64,000 nt of DNA, taken from positions 62,001-126,000 of the forward strand of contig JAUIMM010002340.1 of NCBI GenBank assembly GCA_031769625.1, written 5' to 3'. A program made the translations under genes and the position numbers. This document shows, one piece after another, positions 47,850 through 59,100 of this stretch (position 1 is its first letter; each line of letters opens with the position of its first letter). The DNA is from Taudactylus pleione (lineage: Eukaryota; Chordata; Amphibia; Anura; Myobatrachidae). The notes under the pieces were generated by a model. It was not told where the DNA came from, did no database searches, and worked only from the letters and a program-made list of their open reading frames with translations.

Positions 47850-50800
47850 TCACATTTGTTGGTCTTGGTCTTCAACACATCCAGTAAAATTTTGAGCTGT
47901 CTGTGTTTGCTACAAGAGGAGATAACACAAAGTATGCACTTTTGTTGTTTCCATTGCTTTCAATGCATTTTGGCCTAAAATGAGCAATTGCTGTTTTCTC
48001 TTAAACGCAACATGGGAGAAAAACCATTTCACATTACATTTGTGGGTATTGGTCTTCAACTCATCCAGTGAAATTTTGAGCTGTCTGTGTTTGCTACAAG
48101 AGGAGATAACACAAAGTATGCGCTTTTGTTGGTTCCATTGCTTTCAATGCATTTTTGCCTAAAACGAGCAATTGCTGTTTTCTCTTAAACGCAACATGGG
48201 AGAAAAACCATTTCACATCACATTTGTGGGTCTTGGTCTTCAACACATCCAGTGAAATTTTGAGCTGTCTGTGTTTGCTACAAGAGGAGATAACACAAAG
48301 TATGCGCTTTTGTTGGTTCCATTGCTTTCAATGCATTTTTGCCTAAAACGAGCAATTGCTGTATTCTCTTAAACGCAACATGGGAGAAAAACCATTTCAC
48401 ATCACATTTGTGGGTCTTGGTCTTCAACACATCCAGTACAATTTTGAGCTGTCTGTGTTTGCTACAAGAGGAGATAACACAAAGTATGCGCTTTTGTTGT
48501 TTTCATTGCTTTCAATGCATTTTGGCCTTAAACGTGCATTTGCTGTTTTCTCTTAAACGCAACATGGGAGAAAAACCATTTCACATCACATTTGTTGGTC
48601 TTGGTCTTCAACACATCCAGTGAAATTTTGAGCTGTCTGTGTTTGCTACAAGAGGAGATAACACAAAGTATGCGCTTTTGTTGTTTCCATTGCTTTCAAT
48701 GCATTTTGGCCTAAAACGAGCAATTGCTGTTTTCTCTTAAACGCAACATGGGAGAAAAACCATTTCACATCACATTTGTGGGTATTGGTCTTCAACACAT
48801 CCAGTGAAATTTTGAGCTGTCTGTGTTTGCTACAAGAGGAGATAACACAAAGTATGCGCTTTTGTTGTTTCCATTGCTTTCAATGCATTTTGGCCTAAAA
48901 CGTGCATTTGCTGTTTTCTCTTAAACGCAACATGGGAGAAAAACCATTTCACATCACATTTGTGGGTCTTGGTCTTCAACACATCCAGTGAAATTTTGAG
49001 CTGTCTGTGTTTGCTGCAAGAGGAGATAACACAAAGTATGCGCTTTTGTTGTTTTCATTGCTTTCAATGCATTTTGGCCTAAAACGTGCATTTGCTGTTT
49101 TCTCTTAAACGCAACATGGGAGAAAAACCATTTCACATCACATTTGTTGGTCTTGGTCTTCAACACATCCAGTGAAATTTTGAGCTGTCTGTGTTTGCTA
49201 CAAGAGGAGATAACACAAAGTATGCGCTTTTGTTGTTTCCATTGCTTTCAAAGCATTTTGGCCTAAAACGTGCATTTGCTGTTTTCTCTTAAACGCAACA
49301 TGGGAGAAAAACCATTTCACATCAAGTTTGTTGGTCTTGGTCTTCAACACATCCAGTGAAATTTTGAGCTGTCTGTGTTTGCTACAAGAGGAGATAACAC
49401 AACGTATGCACTTTTGTTGTTTCTATTGCTTTCAATGCATTTTGGCCTAAAAAGTGCATTTGCTGATTTCTCTTAAACGCAACATGGGAGAAAAACCATT
49501 TCACATCACATTTGTTGGTCTTGGTCTTCAACACATCCAGTGAAATTTTGAGCTGTCTGTGTTTGCTAGAAGAGGAGATAACACAACGTATGCACTTTTG
49601 TTGTTTCCATTGCTTTCAATGCATTTTGGCCTAAAACGTGCATTTGCTGTTTTCTCTTAAACGCAACATGGGAGAAAAACCATTTCACATCACATTTGTT
49701 GGTCTTGGTCTTCAACACATCCAGTGAAATTTTGAGCTGCCTGTGTTTGCTACAAGAGGAGATAACACAAAGTATGCGCTTTTGTTGTTTCCATTGCTTT
49801 CAATGCATTTTGGCCTAAAACGTGCAATTGCTGTTTTCTCTTAAACGCAATATGGGAGAAAAACCATTTCACATCACATTTGTGGGTCTTGGTCTTCAAC
49901 ACATCCAGTGAAATTTTGAGCTGCCTGTGTTTGCTACAAGAGGAGATAACACAAAGTATGCGCTTTTGTTGGTTCCATTGCTTTCAATGCATTTTTGCCT
50001 AAAACGAGCAATTGCTGTTTTCTCTTAAACGCAACATGGGAGAAAAACCATTTCACATCACATTTGTGGGTCTTGGTCTTCAACACATCCAGTGAAATTT
50101 TGAGCTGTCTGTGTTTGCTACAAGAGGAGATAACACAAAGTATGCGCTTTTGTTGTTTCCATTGCTTTCAATGCATTTTGGCCTTAAACGTGCAATTGCT
50201 GTTTTCTCTTAAACGCAACATGGGAGAAAATCCATTTCACATCACATTTGTGGGTCTTGGTCTTCAACACATCCAGTGAAATTTTGAGCTGTCTGTGTTT
50301 GCTACAAGAGGAGATAACACAAAGTATGCGCTTTTGTTGGTTCCATTGCTTTCAATGCATTTTTGCCTAAAACGAGCAATTGCTGTTTTCTCTTAAACGC
50401 AACATGGGAGAAAAACCATTTCACATCACATTTGTGGGTCTTGGTCTTCAACACATCCAGTGAAATTTTGAGCTGTCTGTGTTTGCTACAAGAGGAGATA
50501 ACACAACGTATGCACTTTTGTTGTTTCCATTGCTTTCAATGCATTTTGGCCTAAAACGTGCATTTGCTGTTTTCTCTTAAACGCAACATGGGAGAAAAAC
50601 CATTTCACATCACATTTGTTGGTCTTGGTCTTCAACACATCCAGTGAAATTTTGAGCTGCCTGTGTTTGCTACAAGAGGAGATAACACAAAGTATGCGCT
50701 TTTGTTGGTTCCATTGCTTTCAATGCATTTTTGCCTAAAACGAGCAATTGCTGTTTTCTCTTAAACGCAACATGGGAGAAAAACCATTTCACATCACATT

Positions 50801-51370
50801 TGTGGGTCTTGGTCTTCAACACATCCAGCGAAATTTTGAGCTGTCTGTGTTTGCTACAAGAGGAGATAACACAACGTATGCACTTTTGTTGTTTCCATTG
50901 CTTTCAATGCATTTTGGCCTAAAACGTGCAATTGCTGTTTTCTCTTAAACGCAACATGGGAGAAAAACCATTTCACATCACATTTGTGGGTCTTGGTCTT
51001 CAACACATCCAGTGAAATTTTGAGCTGTCTGTGTTTGCTACAAGAGGAGATAACACAAAGTATGCGCTTTTGTTGTTTTCATTGCTTTCAATGCATTTTG
51101 GCCTAAAACGTGCATTTGCTGTTTTCTCTTAAACGCAACATGGGAGAAAAACCATTTCACATCACATTTGTAGGTCTTGGTCTTCAACACATCCAGTGAA
51201 ATTTTGAGCTGTCTGTGTTTGCTACAAGAGGAGATAACACAAAGTATGCACTTTTGTTGTTTCCATTGCTTTCAATGCATTTTGGCCTAAAATGAGCAAT
51301 TGCTGTTTTCTCTTAAACGCAACATGGGAGAAAAACCATTTCACATCACATTTGTGGGTCTTGGTCTTCA
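47850..51370 (+). repeat. Flank-type block embedded between core blocks
   Basis: The block starts around a cagtaaaa monomer (47885) followed by cctaaaatgagc (47980), and carries the ordered flank markers described for 2.9-5.65 kb: paired ggttcc/tttttgcc monomers, tgtattctct (48361), cagtacaa, atcaagttt (49321), acaacgtatgcac, gtgcaatt with cgcaatatggg, and cagcgaaa (about 50828). The core markers tttgggcc, aatgtat and ctcataaac are absent. The offset from the left-domain block is 45,089 at tgtattctct (48361 versus 3271 region). The order of private markers implies common descent rather than independent mutation. Confidence 0.82.
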
Positions 51371-54300
51371 ACACATCCAGTGAAATGTTGAGCTGTCTGT
51401 GTTTGCTACAAGAGGAGATAACACAAAGTATGCGCTTTTGTTGTTTTCATTGCTTTCAATGTATTTTGGCCTAAAACGTGCATTTGCTGTTTTCTCTTAA
51501 ACGAAACATGGGAGAAAAACCATTTCACATCACATTTGTGGGTCTTGGTCTTCAACACATCCAGTGAAATTTTGAGCTGTCTGTGTTTGCTACAAGAGGA
51601 GATAACACAAAGTATGCGCTTTTGTTGTTTCCATTGCTTTCAAAGCATTTTGGCCTAAAACGTGCATTTGCTGTTTTCTCTTAAACGCAACATGGGAGAA
51701 AAACCATTTCACATCACATTTGTTGGTCTTGGTCTTCAACACATCCAGTGAAATTTTGAGCTGCCTGTGTTTGCTACAAGAGGAGATAACACAAAGTATG
51801 CACTTTTGTTGTTTCCATTGCTTTCAATGCATTTGGGCCTAAAACGTGCATTTGCTGTTTTCTCTTAAACGCAACATGGGAGAAAAACCATTTCACATCA
51901 CATTTGTGGGTCTTGGTCTTCAACACATCCAGTGAAATTTTGAGCTGTCTGTGTTTGCTACAAGAGGAGATAACACAAAGTATGCGCTTTTGTTGTTTTC
52001 ATTGCTTTCAATGTATTTTGGCCTAAAACGTGCATTTGCTGTTTTCTCTTAAACGCAACATGGGAGAAAAACCATTTCACATCACATTTGTTGGTCTTGG
52101 TCTTCAACACATCCAGTGAAATTTTGAGCTGTCTGTGTTTGCTACAAGAGGAGATAACACAAAGTATGCGCTTTTGTTGTTTCCATTGCTTTCAAAGCAT
52201 TTTGGCCTAAAACGTGCATTTGCTGTTTTCTCTTAAACGCAACATGGGAGAAAAACCATTTCACATCACATTTGTTGGTCTTGGTCTTCAACACATCCAG
52301 TGAAATTTTGAGCTGTCTGTGTTTGCTACAAGAGGAGATAACACAAAGTATGCGCTTTTGTTGTTTCCATTGCTTTCAAAGCATTTTGGCCTAAAACGTG
52401 CATTTGCTGTTTTCTCTTAAACGCAACATGGGAGAAAAACCATTTCTAATCACATTTGTTGGTCTTGGTCTTCAACACATCCAGTGAAATTTTGAGCTGC
52501 CTGTGTTTGCTACAAGAGGAGATAACACAAAGTATGCGCTTTTGTTGTTTCCATTGCTTTCAATGCATTTTGGCCTAAAACGAGCAATTGCTGTTTTCTC
52601 TTAAACGCAACATGGGAGAAAAACCATTTCACATCACATTTGTGGGTATTGGTCTTCAACACATCCAGTGAAATTTTGAGCTGTCTGTGTTTGCTACAAG
52701 AGGAGATAACACAAAGTATGTGCTTTTGTTGTTTCCATTGCTTTCAAAGCATTTTGGCCTAAAACGTGCATTTGCTGTTTTCTCATAAACGCAACATGGG
52801 AGAAAAACCATTTCACATCACATTTGTTGGTCTTGGTCTTCAACACATCCAGGGAAATTTTGAGCAGCCTGTGTTTGCTACAAGAGGAGATAACAAAAAG
52901 TATGCGCTTTTGTTGTTTCCATTGCTTTCAAAGCATTTTGGCCTAAAACGTGCATTTGCTGTTTTCTCTTAAACGCAACATGGGAGAAAAACCATTTCAC
53001 ATCACATTTGTTGGTCTTGGTCTTCAACACATCCAGTGAAATTTTGAGCTGTCTGTGTTTGCTACAAGAGGAGATAACACAAAGTATGCACTTTTGTTGT
53101 TTCCATTGCTTTCAATGCATTTTGGCCTAAAACGTGCATTTGCTGTTTTCTCTTAAACGCAACATGGGAGAAAAACCATTTCACATCACATTTGTTGGTC
53201 TTGGTCTTCAACACATCCAGTGAAATTTTGAGCTGCCTGTGTTTGCTACAAGAGGAGATAACACAAAGTATGCACTTTTGTTGTTTCCATTGCTTTCAAT
53301 GCATTTGGGCCTAAAACGTGCATTTGCTGTTTTCTCTTAAACGCAACATGGTAGAAAAACCATTTCACATCACATTTGTGGGTCTTGGTCTTCAACACAT
53401 CCAGTGAAATTTTGAGCTGTCTGTGTTTGCTACAAGAGGAGATAACACAAAGTATGCACTTTTGTTGTTTCCATTGCTTTCAAAGCATTTTGGCCTAAAA
53501 CGTGCATTTGCTGTTTTCTCTTAAACGCAACATGGGAGAAAAACCATTTCACATCACATTTGTTGGTCTTGGTCTTCAACACATCCAGTGAAATTTTGAG
53601 CTGTCTGTGTTTGCTACAAGAGGAGATAACACAAAGTATGCGCTTTTGTTGTTTCCATTGCTTTCAAAGCATTTTGGCCTAAAACGTGCATTTGCTGTTT
53701 TCTCTTAAACGCAACATGGGAGAAAAACCATTTCTAATCACATTTGTTGGTCTTGGTCTTCAACACATCCAGTGAAATTTTGAGCTGCCTGTGTTTGCTA
53801 CAAGAGGAGATAACACAAAGTATGCGCTTTTGTTGTTTCCATTGCTTTCAATGCATTTTGGCCTAAAACGAGTAATTGCTGTTTTCTCTTAAACGCAACA
53901 TGGGAGAAAAACCATTTCACATCACATTTGTGGGTATTGGTCTTCAACACATCCAGGGAAATTTTGAGCTGCCTGTGTTTGCTACAAGAGGAGATAACAA
54001 AAAGTATGCGCTTTTGTTGTTTCCATTGCTTTCAAAGCATTTTGGCCTAAAACGTGCATTTGCTGTTTTCTCTTAAACGCAACATGGGAGAAAAACCATT
54101 TCACATCACATTTGTTGGTCTTGGTCTTCAACACATCCAGTGAAATTTTGAGCTGTCTGTGTTTGCTACAAGAGGAGATAACACAAAGTATGCACTTTTG
54201 TTGTTTCCATTGCTTTCAATGCATTTTGGCCTAAAACGTGCATTTGCTGTTTTCTCTTAAACGCAACATGGGAGAAAAACCATTTCACATCACATTTGTT

Positions 54301-55570
54301 GGTCTTTCTTCTTCAACACATCCAGTGAAATTTTGAGCTGCCTGTGTTTGCTACAAGAGGAGATAACACAAAGTATGCACTTTTGTTGTTTCCATTGCTT
54401 TCAATGCATTTGGGCCTAAAACGTGCATTTGCTGTTTTCTCTTAAACGCAACATGGGAGAAAAACCATTTCACATCACATTTGTGGGTCTTGGTCTTCAA
54501 CACATCCAGTGAAATTTTGAGCTGTCTGTGTTTGCTACAAGAGGAGATAACACAAAGTATGCGCTTTTGTTGTTTTCATTGCTTTCAATGTATTTTGGCC
54601 TAAAACGTGCATTTGCTGTTTTCTCTTAAACGCAACATGGGAGAAAAACCATTTCACATCACATTTGTTGGTCTTGGTCTTCAACACATCCAGTGAAATT
54701 TTGAGCTGCCTGTGTTTGCTACAAGAGGAGATAACACAAAGTATGCGCTTTTGTTGTTTCCATTGCTTTCAAAGCATTTTGGCCTAAAACGTGCATTTGC
54801 TGTTTTCTCTTAAACGCAACATGGGAGAAAAACCATTTCACATCACATTTGTTGGTCTTGGTCTTCAACACATCCAGTGAAATTTTGAGCTGTCTGTGTT
54901 TGCTACAAGAGGAGATAACACAAAGTATGCACTTTTGTTGTTTCCATTGCTTTCAATGCATTTTGGCCTAAAACGTGCATTTGCTGTTTTCTCTTAAACG
55001 CAACATGGGAGAAAAACCATTTCACATCACATTTGTTGGTCTTGGTCTTCAACACATCCAGTGAAATTTTGAGCTGCCTGTGTTTGCTACAAGAGGAGAT
55101 AACACAAAGTATGCACTTTTGTTGTTTCCATTGCTTTCAATGCATTTGGGCCTAAAACGTGCATTTGCTGTTTTCTCTTAAACGCAACATGGGAGAAAAA
55201 CCATTTCACATCACATTTGTTGGTCTTGGTCTTCAACACATCCAGTGAAATTTTGAGCTGTCTGTGTTTGCTACAAGAGGAGATAACACAAAGTATGCGC
55301 TTTTGTTGTTTTCATTGCTTTCAATGTATTTTGGCCTAAAACGTGCATTTGCTGTTTTCTCTTAAACGCAACATGGGAGAAAACCCATTTCACATCACAT
55401 TTGTTGGTCTTGGTCTTCAACACATCCAGGGAAATTTTGAGCTGCCTGTGTTTGCTACAAGAGGAGATAACACAAAGTATGCGCTTTTGTTGTTTCCATT
55501 GCTTTCAAAGCATTTTGGCCTAAAACGTGCATTTGCTGTTTTCTCTTAAACGCAACATGGGAGAAAAACC
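51370..55570 (+). repeat. Core-type block between two flank-type blocks
   Basis: Core markers return here: gaaatgttg with aatgtat (51.39 kb), cgaaacatgg (51502, also at 40091), tttgggcc, taatcac with cgagcaatt, ctcataaac (52766), acaaaaagtatgcgc, the G/H hybrid (53899) and tctttcttcttc (54302). From about 52.05 kb it copies 44.5-47.85 kb. The first 0.7 kb instead resembles other core DNA such as that near 40 kb. Private changes include gagcagcctg near 52863 and cgagtaatt near 53870, which removes the CAATTG site. Confidence 0.82.
53899..54082 (+). repeat. G/H hybrid monomer, third example
   Basis: This copies the hybrid at 46354 by the 7,545-base duplication, but has the ordinary cagggaaa rather than cagggaaa's private form caggaaaa. 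It is preceded by cgagtaatt, a private loss of the CAATTG palindrome. Confidence 0.85.
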
Positions 55571-58500
55571 ATTTCACATCACATTTGTTGGTCTTGGTCT
55601 TCAACACATCCAGTAAAATTTTGAGCTGTCTGTGTTTGCTACAAGAGGAGATAACACAAAGTATGCACTTTTGTTGTTTCCATTGCTTTCAATGCATTTT
55701 GGCCTAAAATGAGCAATTGCTGTTTTCTCTTAAACGCAACATGGGAGAAAAACCATTTCACATCACATTTGTGGGTATTGGTCTTCAACACATCCAGTGA
55801 AATTTTGAGCTGTCTGTGTTTGCTACAAGAGGAGATAACACAAAGTATGCGCTTTTGTTGGTTCCATTGCTTTCAATGCATTTTTGCCTAAAACGAGCAA
55901 TTGCTGTTTTCTCTTAAACGCAACAAGGGAGAAAAACCATTTCACATCACATTTGTGGGTCTTGGTCTTCAACACATCCAGTGAAATTTTGAGCTGTCTG
56001 TGTTTGCTACAAGAGGAGATAACACAAAGTATGCGCTTTTGTTGGTTCCATTGCTTTCAATGCATTTTTGCCTAAAACGAGCAATTGCTGTATTCTCTTA
56101 AACGCAACATGGGAGAAAAACCATTTCACATCACATTTGTGGGTCTTGGTCTTCAACACATCCAGTACAATTTTGAGCTGTCTGTGTTTGCTACAAGAGG
56201 AGATAACACAAAGTATGCGCTTTTGTTGTTTTCATTGCTTTCAATGCATTTTGGCCTTAAACGTGCATTTGCTGTTTTCTCTTAAACGCAACATGGGAGA
56301 AAAACCATTTCACATCACATTTGTTGGTCTTGGTCTTCAACACATCCAGTGAAATTTTGAGCTGTCTGTGTTTGCTACAAGAGGAGATAACACAAAGTAT
56401 GCGCTTTTGTTGTTTCCATTGCTTTCAATGCATTTTGGCCTAAAACGAGCAATTGCTGTTTTCTCTTAAACGCAACATGGGAGAAAAACCATTTCACATC
56501 ACATTTGTGGGTATTGGTCTTCAACACATCCAGTGAAATTTTGAGCTGTCTGTGTTTGCTACAAGAGGAGATAACACAAAGTATGCGCTTTTGTTGTTTC
56601 CATTGCTTTCAATGCATTTTGGCCTAAAACGTGCATTTGCTGTTTTCTCTTAAACGCAACATGGGAGAAAAACCATTTCACATCACATTTGTGGGTCTTG
56701 GTCTTCAACACATCCAGTGAAATTTTGAGCTGTCTGTGTTTGCTACAAGAGGAGATAACACAAAGTATGCGCTTTTGTTGTTTTCATTGCTTTCAATGCA
56801 TTTTGGCCTAAAACGTGCATTTGCTGTTTTCTCTTAAACGCAACATGGGAGAAAAACCATTTCACATCACATTTGTTGGTCTTGGTCTTCAACACATCCA
56901 GTGAAATTTTGAGCTGTCTGTGTTTGCTACAAGAGGAGATAACACAAAGTATGCGCTTTTGTTGTTTCCATTGCTTTCAAAGCATTTTGGCCTAAAACGT
57001 GCATTTGCTGTTTTCTCTTAAACGCAACATGGGAGAAAAACCATTTCACATCAAGTTTGTTGGTCTTGGTCTTCAACACATCCAGTGAAATTTTGAGCTG
57101 TCTGTGTTTGCTACAAGAGGAGATAACACAACGTATGCACTTTTGTTGTTTCCATTGCTTTCAATGCATTTTGGCCTAAAACGTGCATTTGCTGTTTTCT
57201 CTTAAACGCAACATGGGAGAAAAACCATTTCACATCACATTTGTTGGTCTTGGTCTTCAACACATCCAGTGAAATTTTGAGCTGTCTGTGTTTGCTACAA
57301 GAGGAGATAACACAACGTATGCACTTTTGTTGTTTCCATTGCTTTCAATGCATTTTGGCCTAAAACGTGCATTTGCTGTTTTCTCTTAAACGCAACATGG
57401 GAGAAAAACCATTTCACATCACATTTGTTGGTCTTGGTCTTCAACACATCCAGTGAAATTTTGAGCTGCCTGTGTTTGCTACAAGAGGAGATAACACAAA
57501 GTATGCGCTTTTGTTGTTTCCATTGCTTTCAATGCATTTTGGCCTAAAACGTGCAATTGCTGTTTTCTCTTAAACGCAATATGGGAGAAAAACCATTTCA
57601 CATCACATTTGTGGGTCTTGGTCTTCAACACATCCAGTGAAATTTTGAGCTGCCTGTGTTTGCTACAAGAGGAGATAACACAAAGTATGCGCTTTTGTTG
57701 GTTCCATTGCTTTCAATGCATTTTTGCCTAAAACGAGCAATTGCTGTTTTCTCTTAAACGCAACATGGGAGAAAAACCATTTCACATCACATTTGTGGGT
57801 CTTGGTCTTCAACACATCCAGTGAAATTTTGAGCTGTCTGTGTTTGCTACAAGAGGAGATAACACAAAGTATGCGCTTTTGTTGTTTCCATTGCTTTCAA
57901 TGCATTTTGGCCTAAAACGTGCAATTGCTGTTTTCTCTTAAACGCAACATGGGAGAAAATCCATTTCACATCACATTTGTGGGTCTTGGTCTTCAACACA
58001 TCCAGTGAAATTTTGAGCTGTCTGTGTTTGCTACAAGAGGAGATAACACAAAGTATGCGCTTTTGTTGGTTCCATTGCTTTCAATGCATTTTTGCCTAAA
58101 ACGAGCAATTGCTGTTTTCTCTTAAACGCAACATGGGAGAAAAACCATTTCACATCACATTTGTGGGTCTTGGTCTTCAACACATCCAGTGAAATTTTGA
58201 GCTGTCTGTGTTTGCTACAAGAGGAGATAACACAACGTATGCACTTTTGTTGTTTCCATTGCTTTCAATGCATTTTGGCCTAAAACGTGCATTTGCTGTT
58301 TTATCTTAAACGCAACATGGGAGAAAAACCATTTCACATCACATTTGTTGGTCTTGGTCTTCAACACATCCAGTGAAATTTTGAGCTGCCTGTGTTTGCT
58401 ACAAGAGGAGATAACACAAAGTATGCGCTTTTGTTGGTTCCATTGCTTTCAATGCATTTTTGCCTAAAACGAGCAATTGCTGTTTTCTCTTAAACGCAAC

Positions 58501-59100
58501 ATGGGAGAAAAACCATTTCACATCACATTTGTGGGTCTTGGTCTTCAACACATCCAGCGAAATTTTGAGCTGTCTGTGTTTGCTACAAGAGGAGATAACA
58601 CAACGTATGCACTTTTGTTGTTTCCATTGCTTTCAATGCATTTTGGCCTAAAACGTGCAATTGCTGTTTTTTCTAAAATGCAACATGGGAGAAAAACCAT
58701 TTCACATCACATTTGTGGGTCTTGGTCTTCAACACATCCAGTGAAATTTTGAGCTGTCTGTGTTTGCTACAAGAGGAGATAACACAAAGTATGCGCTTTT
58801 GTTGTTTTCATTGCTTTCAATGCATTTTGGCCTAAAACGTGCATTTGCTGTTTTCTCTTAAACGCAACATGGGAGAAAAACCATTTCACATCACATTTGT
58901 AGGTCTTGGTCTTCAACACATCCAGTGAAATTTTGAGCTGTCTGTGTTTGCTACAAGAGGAGATAACACAAAGTATGCACTTTTGTTGTTTCCATTGCTT
59001 TCAATGCATTTTGGCCTAAAATGAGCAATTGCTGTTTTCTCTTAAATGCAACATGGGAGAAAAACCATTTCACATCACATTTGTGGGTCTTGGTCTTCAA
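55570..59100 (+). repeat. Flank-type block, third occurrence
   Basis: This carries the same ordered flank markers as 47.85-51.37 kb: cagtaaaa, cctaaaatgagc (55709), two ggttcc/tttttgcc monomers, tgtattctct (56090), cagtacaa, atcaagttt (57050), acaacgtatgcac, gtgcaatt with cgcaatatggg and cagcgaaa. Beyond 59.09 kb it continues into flank-like monomers (caactcatcc with gaactgtctg at about 59100, as at 6.28 kb) rather than returning to core type. Copy 2 therefore preserves what may be the original right junction. Confidence 0.8.
58660..58680 (+). repeat. Substitution cluster at a monomer end
   Basis: The usual gttttctcttaaacgcaac reads gttttttctaaaatgcaac: several changes within about 12 bases with no length change. 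The partner monomer near 50935 has the ordinary sequence. A localised error, a small templated event or misread bases could explain it. Confidence 0.7.

Larger units (their letters stand above)
8000..47850 (+). repeat. Core satellite domain with higher-order repeats
   Basis: About eight monomer classes recur in roughly fixed order. A: ttggtcttgg, tatgcac, ttttggcc. B: ctgcctg, tatgcac, tttgggcc. C: tgggtcttgg, often gaaatgttg, gttttc, aatgtat. D: tgggtcttgg, tatgcgc, aaagcat. E: ttggtcttgg, tatgcgc, aaagcat. F: taatcac, ctgcctg, aatgcat, cgagcaatt. G: tgggtattgg, tatgtgc, aaagcat. H: preceded by ctcataaac, with cagggaaa, ctgcctg and acaaaaagtatgcgc. H or H-like monomers begin near 10068, 11172, 15772, 19637, 22030, 23318, 24974, 29212, 33078, 35286, 38043, 39147, 42276, 43564 and 45221. 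Spacings are multiples of 184 within a few bases; the shortest are 6, 7 and 9 monomers. A complete A-to-H series would be about 1,472 bases, but classes are often dropped or repeated. Confidence 0.85.
44500..51370 (+). repeat. Second large duplication, copy 1
   Basis: Landmarks here recur at 52.05-59.09 kb. The ctcataaac monomer at 45221 matches 52766, the G/H hybrid at 46354 matches 53899 and tctttcttcttc at 46757 matches 54302, all offset 7,545. From 47.98 kb the offset is 7,729: cctaaaatgagc monomers 47980 and 55709, tgtattctct 48361 and 56090, atcaagttt 49321 and 57050, cagcgaaa monomers 50731 and 58460, and 51292 and 59021. The 184-base step shows one extra monomer in copy 2 between 54.8 and 55.6 kb. 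The copy ends inside the monomer at about 51.37 kb, where flank type changes to core type C (gaaatgttg, aatgtat). Confidence 0.88.
52050..59090 (+). repeat. Second large duplication, copy 2
   Basis: This is the partner of 44.5-51.37 kb at offset 7,545, rising to 7,729 from about 55.57 kb. The added monomer lies in a stretch where copy 2 has an H-like monomer near 55380 (gagaaaaccc, cagggaaa) that copy 1 lacks. Copy 2 also lacks the acaaattatgcgat variant next to tctttcttcttc: at 54555 it has the ordinary tatgcgc. Local conversion within one copy is therefore likely. A substitution cluster near 58665 is specific to this copy. Confidence 0.86.
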
